Of a stretch of DNA of 64,000 nucleotides, positions 1 to 9,579 are shown one piece after another (the first letter of the stretch is position 1; each line of letters starts with the position of its first letter). Below the pieces are notes generated by a model. That model was not told the DNA's origin, did no database searches, and saw nothing but the letters and a program-made list of their open reading frames with translations. The stretch covers positions 102,971 to 166,970 of the forward strand of contig JAFLTY010000001.1 of NCBI GenBank assembly GCA_022509065.1. Reading direction: 5' to 3'. The stretch is from Muribaculaceae bacterium. Its GTDB lineage: Bacteria; Bacteroidota; Bacteroidia; Bacteroidales; Muribaculaceae. The position numbers and the translations under genes are program-made.

Positions 1-1391
1 AAATCAGGATTTTCAAGCCCCGCGTCCCCGTCACCACAATGACCGACGCCGCTTCTCGCGACTCTGTGTTTTGGCACCTCGTCAATCCCGGAGGTCTTCC
101 AACTGCGCAGGCAAAAGTAGGTACACTTCTTGACAAATTTCGACAAAACAAGGTCTTTTACTGGGGAGAGAAGTTCATCAAGATACTCGTTACTGGATAT
201 GTGGCTACTGACGGTTCGAAGTCTAAGTTCGATGTCGGGCCTATGAACACCACCATCAGCGCCAATCCTTTGGAAGGATTGCGATTGCGAGCCGGCGGTA
301 TCACCACTGCCAACCTCAATCCGCATTGGTTTGCCCGCTTCTATGGCGCATACGGTTTCAAAGACCATAGATGGAAATATGGTCTGGAGCTTGAATATTC
401 CATAAACGCCAAGCAGCGACACACGCGGGAGTTTCCGGTTCATTCGTTAAGGTTGACAAGCACATACGATGTTGACAGACCCGGTCAGCAGTATGCGTTT
501 ACCAATCCCGACAACGTTTTCCTGTCATTGCATCGTCCAGGCATAGATCCAATGACATACCACAGGTTAAACAGCCTGCTCTATACCCTCGAACTCGAAA
601 CGCATTTCTCAGTCAAAATGTTGCTGTGTAATGAGAGACAATATGAGTCAAATCAGATGAGATTCAATCTTTCCGGAGGAGGCCATATACCGTTTTTCGA
701 TGAAACCTATGCCAGTCTGGAACTGAGATTCGCCCCGGAAGAAAAATTTTATCAGACCACATCCAATCGCTTCCCGGTTAATCTGGATCGGCCTGTGTTT
801 GCAATCACCCAGACCTTAGCACCAAAAAGCTTTGGGAACTTCGGGAGTATCAATGCCACTCAAGCCATGTACCGGCAAAGGTTTTGGTTCAGTGCTTTCG
901 GCTATCTCGATGTGATGGCCAAAGCAGGACATGTTTGGAGCAAACACACACCTTTCAATCACCTCTTCATTGCCAACACAAACCTCAGTTATACCATTCA
1001 ACCTGAGAGTTTTTCGCTTACAGCGCCTATGGAGTTGGTTGCCGATTCGTTCGGTAACCTTGACTTGACATATTGGGCAAACGGTGCGATTTTGAACTAT
1101 GTCCCTGTCATAAAGAAACTCAAGTTGCGAGAGGTCTTTTCTGTGCAAGGCTTCTACGGACATTTGTCGGCAGCGAACAATCCTGCCGTTACACCCGGTC
1201 TCATCGTCTGGCCTGGCTATGAAACCACAGCAAAACGACTAAACACACCATATCTTGAGGCTTCCGTGGGACTTGATAATATATTGCGTTGTCTGCGAGT
1301 TGATTACGTTTGGCGTCTAACCCACCGCCATGACATGGTTGATGGCGCCAATCGTTGGGGAATCCGCGTACAGTTCCACGTTACATTCTGA
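1..1391 (+). CDS. DUF5686-family outer-membrane protein, C-terminal part (5' end outside the window)
   Basis: ORF 39..1391 stays open upstream to base 3 in the same frame, so the gene is truncated by the window edge; beta-barrel-like sequence ending in an aromatic residue (...GIRVQFHVTF) resembles the DUF5686 C-terminal region. Confidence 0.7.
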   Translation, partial: IRIFKPRVPVTTMTDAASRDSVFWHLVNPGGLPTAQAKVGTLLDKFRQNKVFYWGEKFIKILVTGYVATDGSKSKFDVGPMNTTISANPLEGLRLRAGGITTANLNPHWFARFYGAYGFKDHRWKYGLELEYSINAKQRHTREFPVHSLRLTSTYDVDRPGQQYAFTNPDNVFLSLHRPGIDPMTYHRLNSLLYTLELETHFSVKMLLCNERQYESNQMRFNLSGGGHIPFFDETYASLELRFAPEEKFYQTTSNRFPVNLDRPVFAITQTLAPKSFGNFGSINATQAMYRQRFWFSAFGYLDVMAKAGHVWSKHTPFNHLFIANTNLSYTIQPESFSLTAPMELVADSFGNLDLTYWANGAILNYVPVIKKLKLREVFSVQGFYGHLSAANNPAVTPGLIVWPGYETTAKRLNTPYLEASVGLDNILRCLRVDYVWRLTHRHDMVDGANRWGIRVQFHVTF

Positions 1392-1518
1392 TTTGGATAA
1401 ACACTGCATTATCATAGCCATATTTGATTTATGAAAGTATTGTATCCGGTATCAGGATACTGCTTAGATGTGATTTTGTGGATTGAAAAAAATGGAGTAA
1501 TTTTGTGACATAAAACAA

Positions 1519-2727
1519 ATGAACGTTCTCCCATATCAAATGGATATCAATACGACTAACAAACACACTACTGACGCATATCCTGAAATCTTTGAGGACA
1601 TCGCTCCATATACCAACAGCCAGTACCGGGAAGGTATGACCAAGCTGTCGAACGAAGCGGGCTTCGAACACGCAATGCGTTTCATTATGCCTGAAATTGA
1701 TTACGAAGCCTTTAAGGCAACGCTTCTTTCGGTTGACAACATAGATGTCTTTCAGAAACAAATAGCAGGAGCCTTCCTTGAATACCTTGCCAAGAAAACC
1801 ACCGGAGGAGTGAGCTATGAAGGTATGGAACATGTAAAGGACGGCAAGAACTACACTTTTATATCGAACCATCGAGATATAGTGCTCGACGCATCTTTTC
1901 TTAATCTTTGTTTCATAAGGGCAGACAAACCTATCACCCAAATAGCCATTGGTAATAACCTCTTGATTTACGAATGGATTCGCGACTTGGTACGTATAAA
2001 CCGCTGTTTCATAGTGAAACGTGATGTCAAGCCATTGCAAGCCCTACAGGCTGCTCGCCAGTTGTCCGAATACATACATTACGTCATCAATCAGCGCCGC
2101 GAATCGGTGTGGATAGCTCAACGCGAAGGTCGCGCAAAGGATTCGAACGACGTCACGCAGGAAAGCCTTTTAAAGATGCTTACTTTGGGTTGCGATTCCA
2201 ATTCTTTGGAGGCCTTGAAGGAACTCAATATACTTCCGGTTTCGATATCGTATGAATATGACCCCAATGACTATTTGAAAGTGCGAGAATTCCTTTTGAG
2301 ACGAAGGGATCCGGATTTTAAAAAGAGTCAACATGACGACCTTTTCAGCATGGAGACCGGTATTCTTAGCTATAAAGGCAAAGTGCATTTCACTATTAAT
2401 CCACCTATAAATAATCAATTGGAAAACTGCGATTCAACGAGTCGCAATGATGTGGTACGCTCTGCTCGAACTATAATAGATAACGAAATACACGGCGGTT
2501 ACAAGATTTATCCTATAAACTATGTGGCTTTCGATTTGCTTAACGGCGTTTCGAAGTTCAGCAATCACTATGACAGCGAGACTGTGTTAGAGGTAAACGA
2601 ATACTTTAAGAAACAATCCGAACTTATTGGCATTGAAAATCTTAGTGATGAAGAAGAGCGTTTTGTACATGAGATGTTTCTTACTATGTATGCCAATCCC
2701 CTTATCAACAAATTGGATTCAGAATAA
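1519..2727 (+). CDS. Glycerol-phosphate acyltransferase-like protein (PlsB/PlsC superfamily)
   Basis: SNHRDIVLDASF acyltransferase-like motif and downstream VWIAQREGRAKD block; 402 aa. Confidence 0.75.
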   Translation: MNVLPYQMDINTTNKHTTDAYPEIFEDIAPYTNSQYREGMTKLSNEAGFEHAMRFIMPEIDYEAFKATLLSVDNIDVFQKQIAGAFLEYLAKKTTGGVSYEGMEHVKDGKNYTFISNHRDIVLDASFLNLCFIRADKPITQIAIGNNLLIYEWIRDLVRINRCFIVKRDVKPLQALQAARQLSEYIHYVINQRRESVWIAQREGRAKDSNDVTQESLLKMLTLGCDSNSLEALKELNILPVSISYEYDPNDYLKVREFLLRRRDPDFKKSQHDDLFSMETGILSYKGKVHFTINPPINNQLENCDSTSRNDVVRSARTIIDNEIHGGYKIYPINYVAFDLLNGVSKFSNHYDSETVLEVNEYFKKQSELIGIENLSDEEERFVHEMFLTMYANPLINKLDSE

Positions 2728-2766
2728 CATTTTAAGTCGGAATAACTTACTAATAAGATTCGTGTA

Positions 2767-3951
2767 ATGCGCATTCCTTATACTGCTCTTTTATTAGTGA
2801 TACTGCTGAACGGAGCGGTGGATTATTGCATTTACCGTTGGCTCAAAAAGCAATCTCGCGGCAGAATACCTGCCAACATTCAACTCTGGTCGGCCATAGT
2901 GCTTCTTTTAGGGCTATTATCGTTACTCGTTCTCCCTGTTCAGTCCACGACCGACAACGTTTTGCGGGCGCTGATGTGGGTGATATTCTTTTACATCTCA
3001 ATATATGTCCCAAAATATATCTTTGTATTGTTTTATGGGATTTCATTGATTCCGAAACTATGGCATTCACCCAGAATAAAAGGAGTAACAGCCACCGGAG
3101 GAGTTTTGGGCATCATTCTATTCATTACGCTTTGGTGGGGTGCTCTCATTAACCGTTATAATATCACTGTCAACGAAGTGACAGTTCCGGTTAAGGCTTG
3201 GCCTATAGGATTCGATGGATTTCGCATAGTTCAGATTTCAGACTTGCATCTGGGCACATACGGAACAGACACGACATTTGTTCACAGACTCGTCGAAAGG
3301 ATTAACGCTCTGAATCCCGATATTATAGTGTTTACGGGAGATATTGTTAATCGCCATACAGACGAACTTATTCCTTTCTCTAAGGTATTATCGCACCTTA
3401 ACGCCCCCTATGGTATATATTCCATATTAGGCAATCACGATTATGGAGATTACTACGCATGGAAAGATTCATCCGCATATGACCTCAACAACAAAAAAAT
3501 GGAGGTGATACAGAAAGAAATGGGGTGGAATCTTTTAAAAAACGAACACCGTTTCATAACTTCCCAAGGCGATTCGTTAGCAATTATCGGTGTGGAGAAT
3601 ATCGGCGATCCTCCCTTTCACGTATATGGCAACCTACATGCCGCCTATGAGACACCTGAAGACGAATACCCAAAGATGCTGCTTACTCATAATCCTGCAC
3701 ATTGGGTCGACGAAGTTTCAGACAGCAACAACAATATCGCCCTTACTATGGCAGGTCATACACATGCCATGCAGATAGAATTGTTCGGATGGTCGCCGGC
3801 TGTTTTCCGATATAAGACGTGGGGCGGTCTCTATCACGACAAATCGGAGACTCATTATCTTTATGTCAATACCGGTACGGGGACAGTAGGTTTTCCGGCT
3901 CGCATAGGGGCGGCTCCGGAAATAACGTTGCTAACCCTAAAGAGCAATTAA
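2767..3951 (+). CDS. Membrane-anchored metallophosphoesterase (YkuE/YaeI type)
   Basis: N-terminal TM segments, then QISDLHLG, FTGDIVN, LGNHDYG and AGHTHAMQ metallophosphoesterase motifs. Confidence 0.88.
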   Translation: MRIPYTALLLVILLNGAVDYCIYRWLKKQSRGRIPANIQLWSAIVLLLGLLSLLVLPVQSTTDNVLRALMWVIFFYISIYVPKYIFVLFYGISLIPKLWHSPRIKGVTATGGVLGIILFITLWWGALINRYNITVNEVTVPVKAWPIGFDGFRIVQISDLHLGTYGTDTTFVHRLVERINALNPDIIVFTGDIVNRHTDELIPFSKVLSHLNAPYGIYSILGNHDYGDYYAWKDSSAYDLNNKKMEVIQKEMGWNLLKNEHRFITSQGDSLAIIGVENIGDPPFHVYGNLHAAYETPEDEYPKMLLTHNPAHWVDEVSDSNNNIALTMAGHTHAMQIELFGWSPAVFRYKTWGGLYHDKSETHYLYVNTGTGTVGFPARIGAAPEITLLTLKSN

Positions 3952-3958
3952 GGAGTTC

Positions 3959-5563
3959 ATGTTCATGTCTATCACTCCGCTCAATCCTTCACATCAGGTT
4001 TTCATCTCTGTCGGCTCGAATACTCCCGACAAAGATGAGCGCATGCGTGAAGCTCTTAGAACTTTAACAGGGCTGTTTCCCGATTTAATCTCATCGGATA
4101 TATATTCGACGCCCTGTTACCGTGGTGAAGGTGAGGATTACTTGAATGCCGTCGCATGTTTCACAACTGCGAAAGACCTTGCAGAGATAGAAAGTATATG
4201 CAAGGATATGGAAGACAAAGCCGGTAGAACAAAGATTAATTGCAACATCGTGTCGCTTGACCTAGACATCGTGGTGTTTGACGGTAAAGTGCTTCGACTC
4301 AGAGATTTTGACCGTAAATATTTCATCAAAGGATATTTTCAGCTCACCAATCCCGGAAAGACCGCAATCGCCGACTATCAATATTCCCTACCCGATTCAC
4401 GTATAGCGAATCATCCATTGGGACAAAGAGACGGATGCAAATTACTGGTTATTGAAAGAAATGGAGATATCTTTGATACGTTTTTCAATAAAATTGGAGA
4501 TTTTCTTCCCTCAAATTCGATACTAATATACAACAATACCCGTGTTATCAACGCACGACTGCGGTTTTGCAAGCCTTCCGGTGCCCAAATCGAGATTTTC
4601 TGCCTTGAACCAGTAGCTCCTGCAGACTACCAATTAAACTTAAGCTCTTGTCATCCTGTAAGATGGAAATGCCTTGTGGGCAATTCAAAACGCTGGAAAG
4701 AGGGGACACTGTCATTAAAGGTAACAATAGGCAACACATCCACCCAGCTTAATGCAACGCGTATTGTCAATATGGGTAACGACTCGATTATAGAATTCTC
4801 TTGGGATGATGACCAAATATCTTTTTCTGAAATAATCGAATCAGCAGGCAACCTCCCTATTCCACCTTATCTCAATCGTGAGACAGAAACCAGTGACCTT
4901 GAAGATTATCAAACGGTATATGGAGTTTCTGAAGGGTCGGTAGCTGCACCCACAGCGGGTTTACATTTCACCACAGAACTTTTGGACAGACTACGGAAAG
5001 AAGGAATAGAAACGCGCGATGTGACGTTACATGTTGGTGCGGGCACATTTCAACCTGTCAAATCCTTAAGAATGGATGACCACCCGATGCATGCCGAACT
5101 TATTGATGTCGAATTAAGCCTGATAGAAGAACTGGCACAGACCCGGCGCCCGGTAACTGCTGTAGGCACAACCACCGTACGAACACTCGAAAGTCTGTAT
5201 TATATAGGGTGCGCCATAGCCGAAAATCGTTGGAATGGACAATTGGAGCAATGGGCACCTTATAATCCTGAATATCACAGATTAAGCGTGAAAGAGGCAT
5301 TGAGTAATTTGGCGGATTACCTAAAAAGACAAGGACAGACTCGATTGATTGCAACTACCAGTATCATTATCGCACCTTCATATAAATATAAAATAGTGGA
5401 TAATCTCATTACCAATTTCCATCAACCGGGATCCACGCTTCTTCTTTTGGTGGCTGCTATTACAGGTGAAAGATGGAGGGAGATTTATCGTCATGCTTTA
5501 GAAAACGACTACCGTTTTCTAAGCTATGGCGATGCTTGTCTATTCAGAGACATAAAAAACTGA
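3959..5563 (+). CDS. FolK/HPPK-like domain fused to QueA-like S-adenosylmethionine:tRNA ribosyltransferase-isomerase domain
   Basis: aa ~13-129: VFISVGSN...YSTPCYRGEGEDYLNAVA...SLDLDIVVFDGK (HPPK-like). aa ~135-534: YNNTRVINARL, PIPPYLNR, YQTVYGVSEGSVAAPTAGLHF, LHVGAGTFQPV, VGTTTVRTLES, ITNFHQPGSTLLLLV, YRFLSYGDA (QueA-like). Single uninterrupted frame. Confidence 0.85.
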   Translation: MFMSITPLNPSHQVFISVGSNTPDKDERMREALRTLTGLFPDLISSDIYSTPCYRGEGEDYLNAVACFTTAKDLAEIESICKDMEDKAGRTKINCNIVSLDLDIVVFDGKVLRLRDFDRKYFIKGYFQLTNPGKTAIADYQYSLPDSRIANHPLGQRDGCKLLVIERNGDIFDTFFNKIGDFLPSNSILIYNNTRVINARLRFCKPSGAQIEIFCLEPVAPADYQLNLSSCHPVRWKCLVGNSKRWKEGTLSLKVTIGNTSTQLNATRIVNMGNDSIIEFSWDDDQISFSEIIESAGNLPIPPYLNRETETSDLEDYQTVYGVSEGSVAAPTAGLHFTTELLDRLRKEGIETRDVTLHVGAGTFQPVKSLRMDDHPMHAELIDVELSLIEELAQTRRPVTAVGTTTVRTLESLYYIGCAIAENRWNGQLEQWAPYNPEYHRLSVKEALSNLADYLKRQGQTRLIATTSIIIAPSYKYKIVDNLITNFHQPGSTLLLLVAAITGERWREIYRHALENDYRFLSYGDACLFRDIKN

Positions 5564-5949
5564 TTTTGCTCAAACTCCAAAAGTTTCTTTTTAAGTTCTA
5601 ATCCAAAAGCATAGCCACCTAAGCCGTTTTTTGCCAGAACCCGATGACAAGGGATAATTACAGGCAGGGGATTCTTGCCTAAAGCTGACGCAACCGCCCT
5701 TATTGCTTTGGGACAGCCGGCCATCTGAGCAAGTTGACCATAAGTTATTGTTTTGCCGTAACCCACATCACACACAGTACGAAGGACATTTTGCACGAAC
5801 GGCGACAAATGGATCGTGGCTAAATTAAAATCCTCTTCCGAAAGGTGTACTTCATCGCCTCGACAATAATTGTCTAATAAATTTAAGTAGCGTAGTGGAA
5901 AAGATTCAAACTCTGTTAACAATGACTCAACATTCACGGCAAATGACAT
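5524..5949 (-). CDS. ogt: Methylated-DNA--protein-cysteine methyltransferase
   Basis: GKTITYGQLAQMAG and IIPCHRVLAKNGLGGYAFGLELKKKLLEFE, the MGMT active-site PCHRV motif. Confidence 0.9.
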   Translation of the reverse strand: MSFAVNVESLLTEFESFPLRYLNLLDNYCRGDEVHLSEEDFNLATIHLSPFVQNVLRTVCDVGYGKTITYGQLAQMAGCPKAIRAVASALGKNPLPVIIPCHRVLAKNGLGGYAFGLELKKKLLEFEQNQFFMSLNRQASP

Positions 5950-6608
5950 AAATGTTTATCTTCACAAAGGAGCACATGAGCCGGGAATTGATCGACTAAA
6001 GAATGATTATGAGTTGAAATAATTACACCTTTACCGAGAGAAGCGATGTTTGCCAAAGTTTCGAAAATCTGATATCCCGTTTCGGGGTCGAGATTACCGG
6101 TAGGTTCGTCTGCAAGGATTATTTTGGGGTCATTGAGCAATGCACGTGCGATGGCCACGCGCTGTTGTTCGCCTCCAGATAGCTCAAACGGCATCTTATA
6201 GCTTTTGTTCTCCATCCCTACACTTTTGAGAACTTGATCTATCCGTTCGTACCGCTCATCTTTTTTCTTCCAACCGGTTGCACGTAAGACAAACTCCAAA
6301 TTGTCATGCACTGAACGGTCGTTTAACAAACGAAAATCCTGGAAAACCATACCGATATGCCGTCTTAAATAAGGGATTTTTTTACGATGGATGCCATTGA
6401 GTTCGAAATCAAGCACAGTCGCCCTCCCTTTATCTATAGGTACTTCTGCATATATCGATTGCATTAGCGACGATTTGCCGCTGCCAACTTTGCCCACTAT
6501 ATAAGTTAACTGTCCTTCTTTCAGGTCAAAGCTGACATTTTCAAGAACGATGAAACTTTCGCGAGTTATTTCAACGTCTGAGTATTGTATCAAGATTTTC
6601 TCTGTCAT
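5934..6608 (-). CDS. ftsE: FtsE-like ABC transporter ATPase
   Basis: Walker [20 protein letters not shown], signature ELSGGEQQR, Walker [13 protein letters not shown]; start taken at MTEKILIQ rather than the longer ORF start at 6653. Confidence 0.8.
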   Translation of the reverse strand: MTEKILIQYSDVEITRESFIVLENVSFDLKEGQLTYIVGKVGSGKSSLMQSIYAEVPIDKGRATVLDFELNGIHRKKIPYLRRHIGMVFQDFRLLNDRSVHDNLEFVLRATGWKKKDERYERIDQVLKSVGMENKSYKMPFELSGGEQQRVAIARALLNDPKIILADEPTGNLDPETGYQIFETLANIASLGKGVIISTHNHSLVDQFPAHVLLCEDKHLCHLP

Positions 6609-6709
6609 AGCACAAAGATAATACATTTTCTTTGTACCACAAAAATTTGTCAAGCTACATCATACAACCAATTTTCTTTTCCAAAATAATGAGTAAATTT
6701 GTAACCATA

Positions 6710-7423
6710 ATGAGTTTCAGCTTCAAACAATTTCATATTGATGACACGAACTGTGCAATGAAAGTGGGCACAGACGCTGTTATTCTTGGCGCGTGGAGCA
6801 ATATCACTCATTCTCGCCATATCCTTGACGTAGGAGCCGGTAGTGGCGTAATATCGCTGATTATAGCTTCACGAATGCCTAATGACTTTAATATCATTGC
6901 CGTCGAGAAAGATGAAGGCGCAGTGCATGACTGTCTCCAGAACTTTTTACAATCGCCATGGAGCATAAAGCTCAAAGTGATAAACTCTGATTTTGCAGAT
7001 CTTGATGGTCAATATGATATGATTATCTCCAATCCTCCTTTTTTTTGCGGCAGCCTGTCATCAAATACGAAGAAGAGAACAATGGCGCGACAAGGCGATA
7101 CGCTCAATTATTTTTCGTTGTTAGATTATGCCGCATCGCATCTGACCGAGGATGGCAATTTGACTTTTATCAGTGATATCAGATATGAGAAAGAAATCCT
7201 GTTTTCCGCGACAGTCAAAGGCTTTATACTTGTCAGACAGTGTCAGGTATACCCTAAAAAAGACAGGCCTGCGTCCAGAATCATTTGGGAGTTCCATCGC
7301 GTCAAGCATGAAAGGAAAGATATTGAAATCCAACGTGAGGTCATCTATATTAAGAATGCTGACGGTAGCTGGCATGATGATTATATTAAATTAACTAAGA
7401 ATCTATATATGAAAGAATTATAG
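6710..7423 (+). CDS. trmN6: tRNA1(Val) (adenine(37)-N6)-methyltransferase-like protein
   Basis: FKQFHIDDTNCAMKVGTDAVILGAW, DVGAGSGVISL, MIISNPPFF (N6-adenine MTase NPPF) motifs. Confidence 0.85.
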   Translation: MSFSFKQFHIDDTNCAMKVGTDAVILGAWSNITHSRHILDVGAGSGVISLIIASRMPNDFNIIAVEKDEGAVHDCLQNFLQSPWSIKLKVINSDFADLDGQYDMIISNPPFFCGSLSSNTKKRTMARQGDTLNYFSLLDYAASHLTEDGNLTFISDIRYEKEILFSATVKGFILVRQCQVYPKKDRPASRIIWEFHRVKHERKDIEIQREVIYIKNADGSWHDDYIKLTKNLYMKEL

Positions 7424-7426
7424 CAT

Positions 7427-8341
7427 ATGAATAACTATTTTAATGAAAAAGGGATAAGCTTCACATTACCTCTCGCCAAACGACTTTTTTTATTTCTTTG
7501 CGTGACAGTTTTATGCTTCGTATTGGCCGGTGCGTTTAACTCTTTCATCGTATATTTCAAAGGAACCACTCCTGCCACCATGCGTATAGCGGCAGTCATA
7601 CAGGATATATTTGCATTTATAATTCCAGCAATACTGACCGCAATATTAATAACACGACTGCCGGCACGATTCTTGTGTGTGGATAAGTTACCCTCAGTAA
7701 GCAGTATATTGTTGGCTTGCTTCGTACTCTTGGCTTCTGTACCCGCTATGAATGCTCTCGTGACATGGAACGAATCGATAAATCTTCCGGAATCTTTATC
7801 TTCTCTCGAACAATGGATGCGAGATTCGGAAGAAAGCAGTAGAGCTACTATCAATATGGTTTTGGGAACCGACTCAATAAGTGCGTTGCTACTTAGCATA
7901 GCTATTGTGGGGATATTTGCCGGACTGAGCGAAGAATTGTTTTTTAGAGGGGCTTTCCAACGACTTTTAAGCACAGGTCGACTCAATTCGCATTTAGCGA
8001 TATGGATTGTAGCTTTTGTATTCAGTGCAAGTCATTTACAGTTTTATGGGTTTTTCGGGAGACTTTTGCTCGGTGCCTTTTTCGGTTATCTTCTGTTTTG
8101 GTTCAAAAGTTTGTGGCTTCCAATTATTATACATGTAATAAACAATACACTTTATATCCTGTCAATTTATTTTGCAGGCGAGAGTTCCGATGCAGTAGAT
8201 CTTAACAATGTAGGTGTAGACAGTCCTTGGATAATTGTTTTAAGTGTATTGTTAACTGCGGGTGGGCTCGCGTTGCTTCGTTTTCGTTATGCCACAAGGG
8301 CTTCGCACTCTATATCAAATATAAACATCAAAGAGGAATAA
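7427..8341 (+). CDS. CPBP-family intramembrane metalloprotease
   Basis: Multiple TM segments; SEELFFRGAFQR (EExxxR), FVFSASHLQFYGFFGRLLLGAFFGYL motif. Confidence 0.87.
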   Translation: MNNYFNEKGISFTLPLAKRLFLFLCVTVLCFVLAGAFNSFIVYFKGTTPATMRIAAVIQDIFAFIIPAILTAILITRLPARFLCVDKLPSVSSILLACFVLLASVPAMNALVTWNESINLPESLSSLEQWMRDSEESSRATINMVLGTDSISALLLSIAIVGIFAGLSEELFFRGAFQRLLSTGRLNSHLAIWIVAFVFSASHLQFYGFFGRLLLGAFFGYLLFWFKSLWLPIIIHVINNTLYILSIYFAGESSDAVDLNNVGVDSPWIIVLSVLLTAGGLALLRFRYATRASHSISNINIKEE

Positions 8342-8433
8342 GGATAGACCATTTCATAACCCAACGAGAGAACTTGCGAAGCCGGCATTCTCAAAGACAG
8401 TCTTGCCCCATAATAAAAAACAGGGTATCAAGT

Positions 8434-9033
8434 TTAGGTGTCAGTTCTCTCGTTTTGGAGAGCTTTCAATTCATTATATAGCTTGTTGACCGGTAACCCC
8501 ATGACATTATAAAAACAACCTTCGACACTTTTGATTCCCCTACAACCTATCCATTCTTGTATTCCGTATGCTCCGGCTTTATCATAGGGCTCATATTCCT
8601 CGACATACTGTAAGATTTCATCATCGGGAACGTTGTCAAAATGCACCTTTGTAACGCAAGAAAATGTCTTAGTCATTTTATCAGTGGTAAGAGTTACGCC
8701 GGAAACGACTTTGTGAAATCGCCCGGAAAGATGTTTCAGCATGGTGACGGCTTCGTCAAACGAATGTGGTTTTCCTAATATTTTTCCTTCAACAATAACA
8801 ACCGTATCTGCTGTTATCAATAAAGAGTTATCATTAACCAGATCAGAGTATCCACAAGCCTTCTTATAAGATACATAGGGTGCTACTTCTTCGGGTGGTG
8901 TCTCTGGCGGAAAGCTCTCGTCAATATCTCGTACGGGCGCAATTTCGAAATCAGGAATCAACATGGCCAGTAATTCACGACGACGAGGTGAATTTGAGGC
9001 GAGTATAATTCGTTTGCTGACAGGACTTTTCAT
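8434..9033 (-). CDS. maf: Maf-like nucleotide pyrophosphatase
   Basis: RIILASNSPRRRELL, ITADTVVIVEGKILGKP, DKAGAYGIQEW, NVMGLPV motifs. Confidence 0.92.
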   Translation of the reverse strand: MKSPVSKRIILASNSPRRRELLAMLIPDFEIAPVRDIDESFPPETPPEEVAPYVSYKKACGYSDLVNDNSLLITADTVVIVEGKILGKPHSFDEAVTMLKHLSGRFHKVVSGVTLTTDKMTKTFSCVTKVHFDNVPDDEILQYVEEYEPYDKAGAYGIQEWIGCRGIKSVEGCFYNVMGLPVNKLYNELKALQNERTDT

Positions 9034-9039
9034 AACTTA

Positions 9040-9564
9040 CTATTTGCCGTTTGCATCAGCTTTTAAACGCCAGAGGCCTTTCACTTTAAGTAGCTGTTCC
9101 AGGAGTTCGCGCGCCACCCCGTGACCGCCATCGGCCTTGGTGACATAATGAGCAACTTGTTTGACTTCTTGAGCGGCATCACAGGGAACCACAGACAGAC
9201 CACATGCGTTTAAACATTCATAATCCGGAATATCATCGCCGACATAAGCTACCTCGTTTGATGACAGATTATTGTCTGACATCCATTTTTGAAAAATATC
9301 AAGTTTTGACCCCGAAGTAAAAAAAATATCCTTTACTCCGAGTGCTTCAAATCGGCCACGTATTGCCGGGTCGTTAGCTCCGGTTATTATAGCAATTTTT
9401 ATGTTTTGCTTTATGGCAAGTTGGATTGCATATCCATCACGTAAATTAGCCATGCGTCGTGGAATCCCTTTTTCATCCATCGGAATACAAGTGGGTGACA
9501 AGACACCGTCTACATCAAAAACGACGGCCTTTATCATTGTCAAGTCATAGGGAATGCTGCTCAT
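9040..9564 (-). CDS. kdsC: KdsC-type HAD phosphatase (3-deoxy-manno-octulosonate-8-phosphatase-like)
   Basis: VVFDVDGVLS, IITGAND, VAYVGDDIPDYE, ADGGHGVARE motifs. Confidence 0.87.
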   Translation of the reverse strand: MSSIPYDLTMIKAVVFDVDGVLSPTCIPMDEKGIPRRMANLRDGYAIQLAIKQNIKIAIITGANDPAIRGRFEALGVKDIFFTSGSKLDIFQKWMSDNNLSSNEVAYVGDDIPDYECLNACGLSVVPCDAAQEVKQVAHYVTKADGGHGVARELLEQLLKVKGLWRLKADANGK

Positions 9565-9579
9565 AACTATATTTTTTTG

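Noticed and set aside
1429-2040. 203-aa minus-strand ORF
   Set aside because: Antisense to the acyltransferase-like CDS; no family signal.
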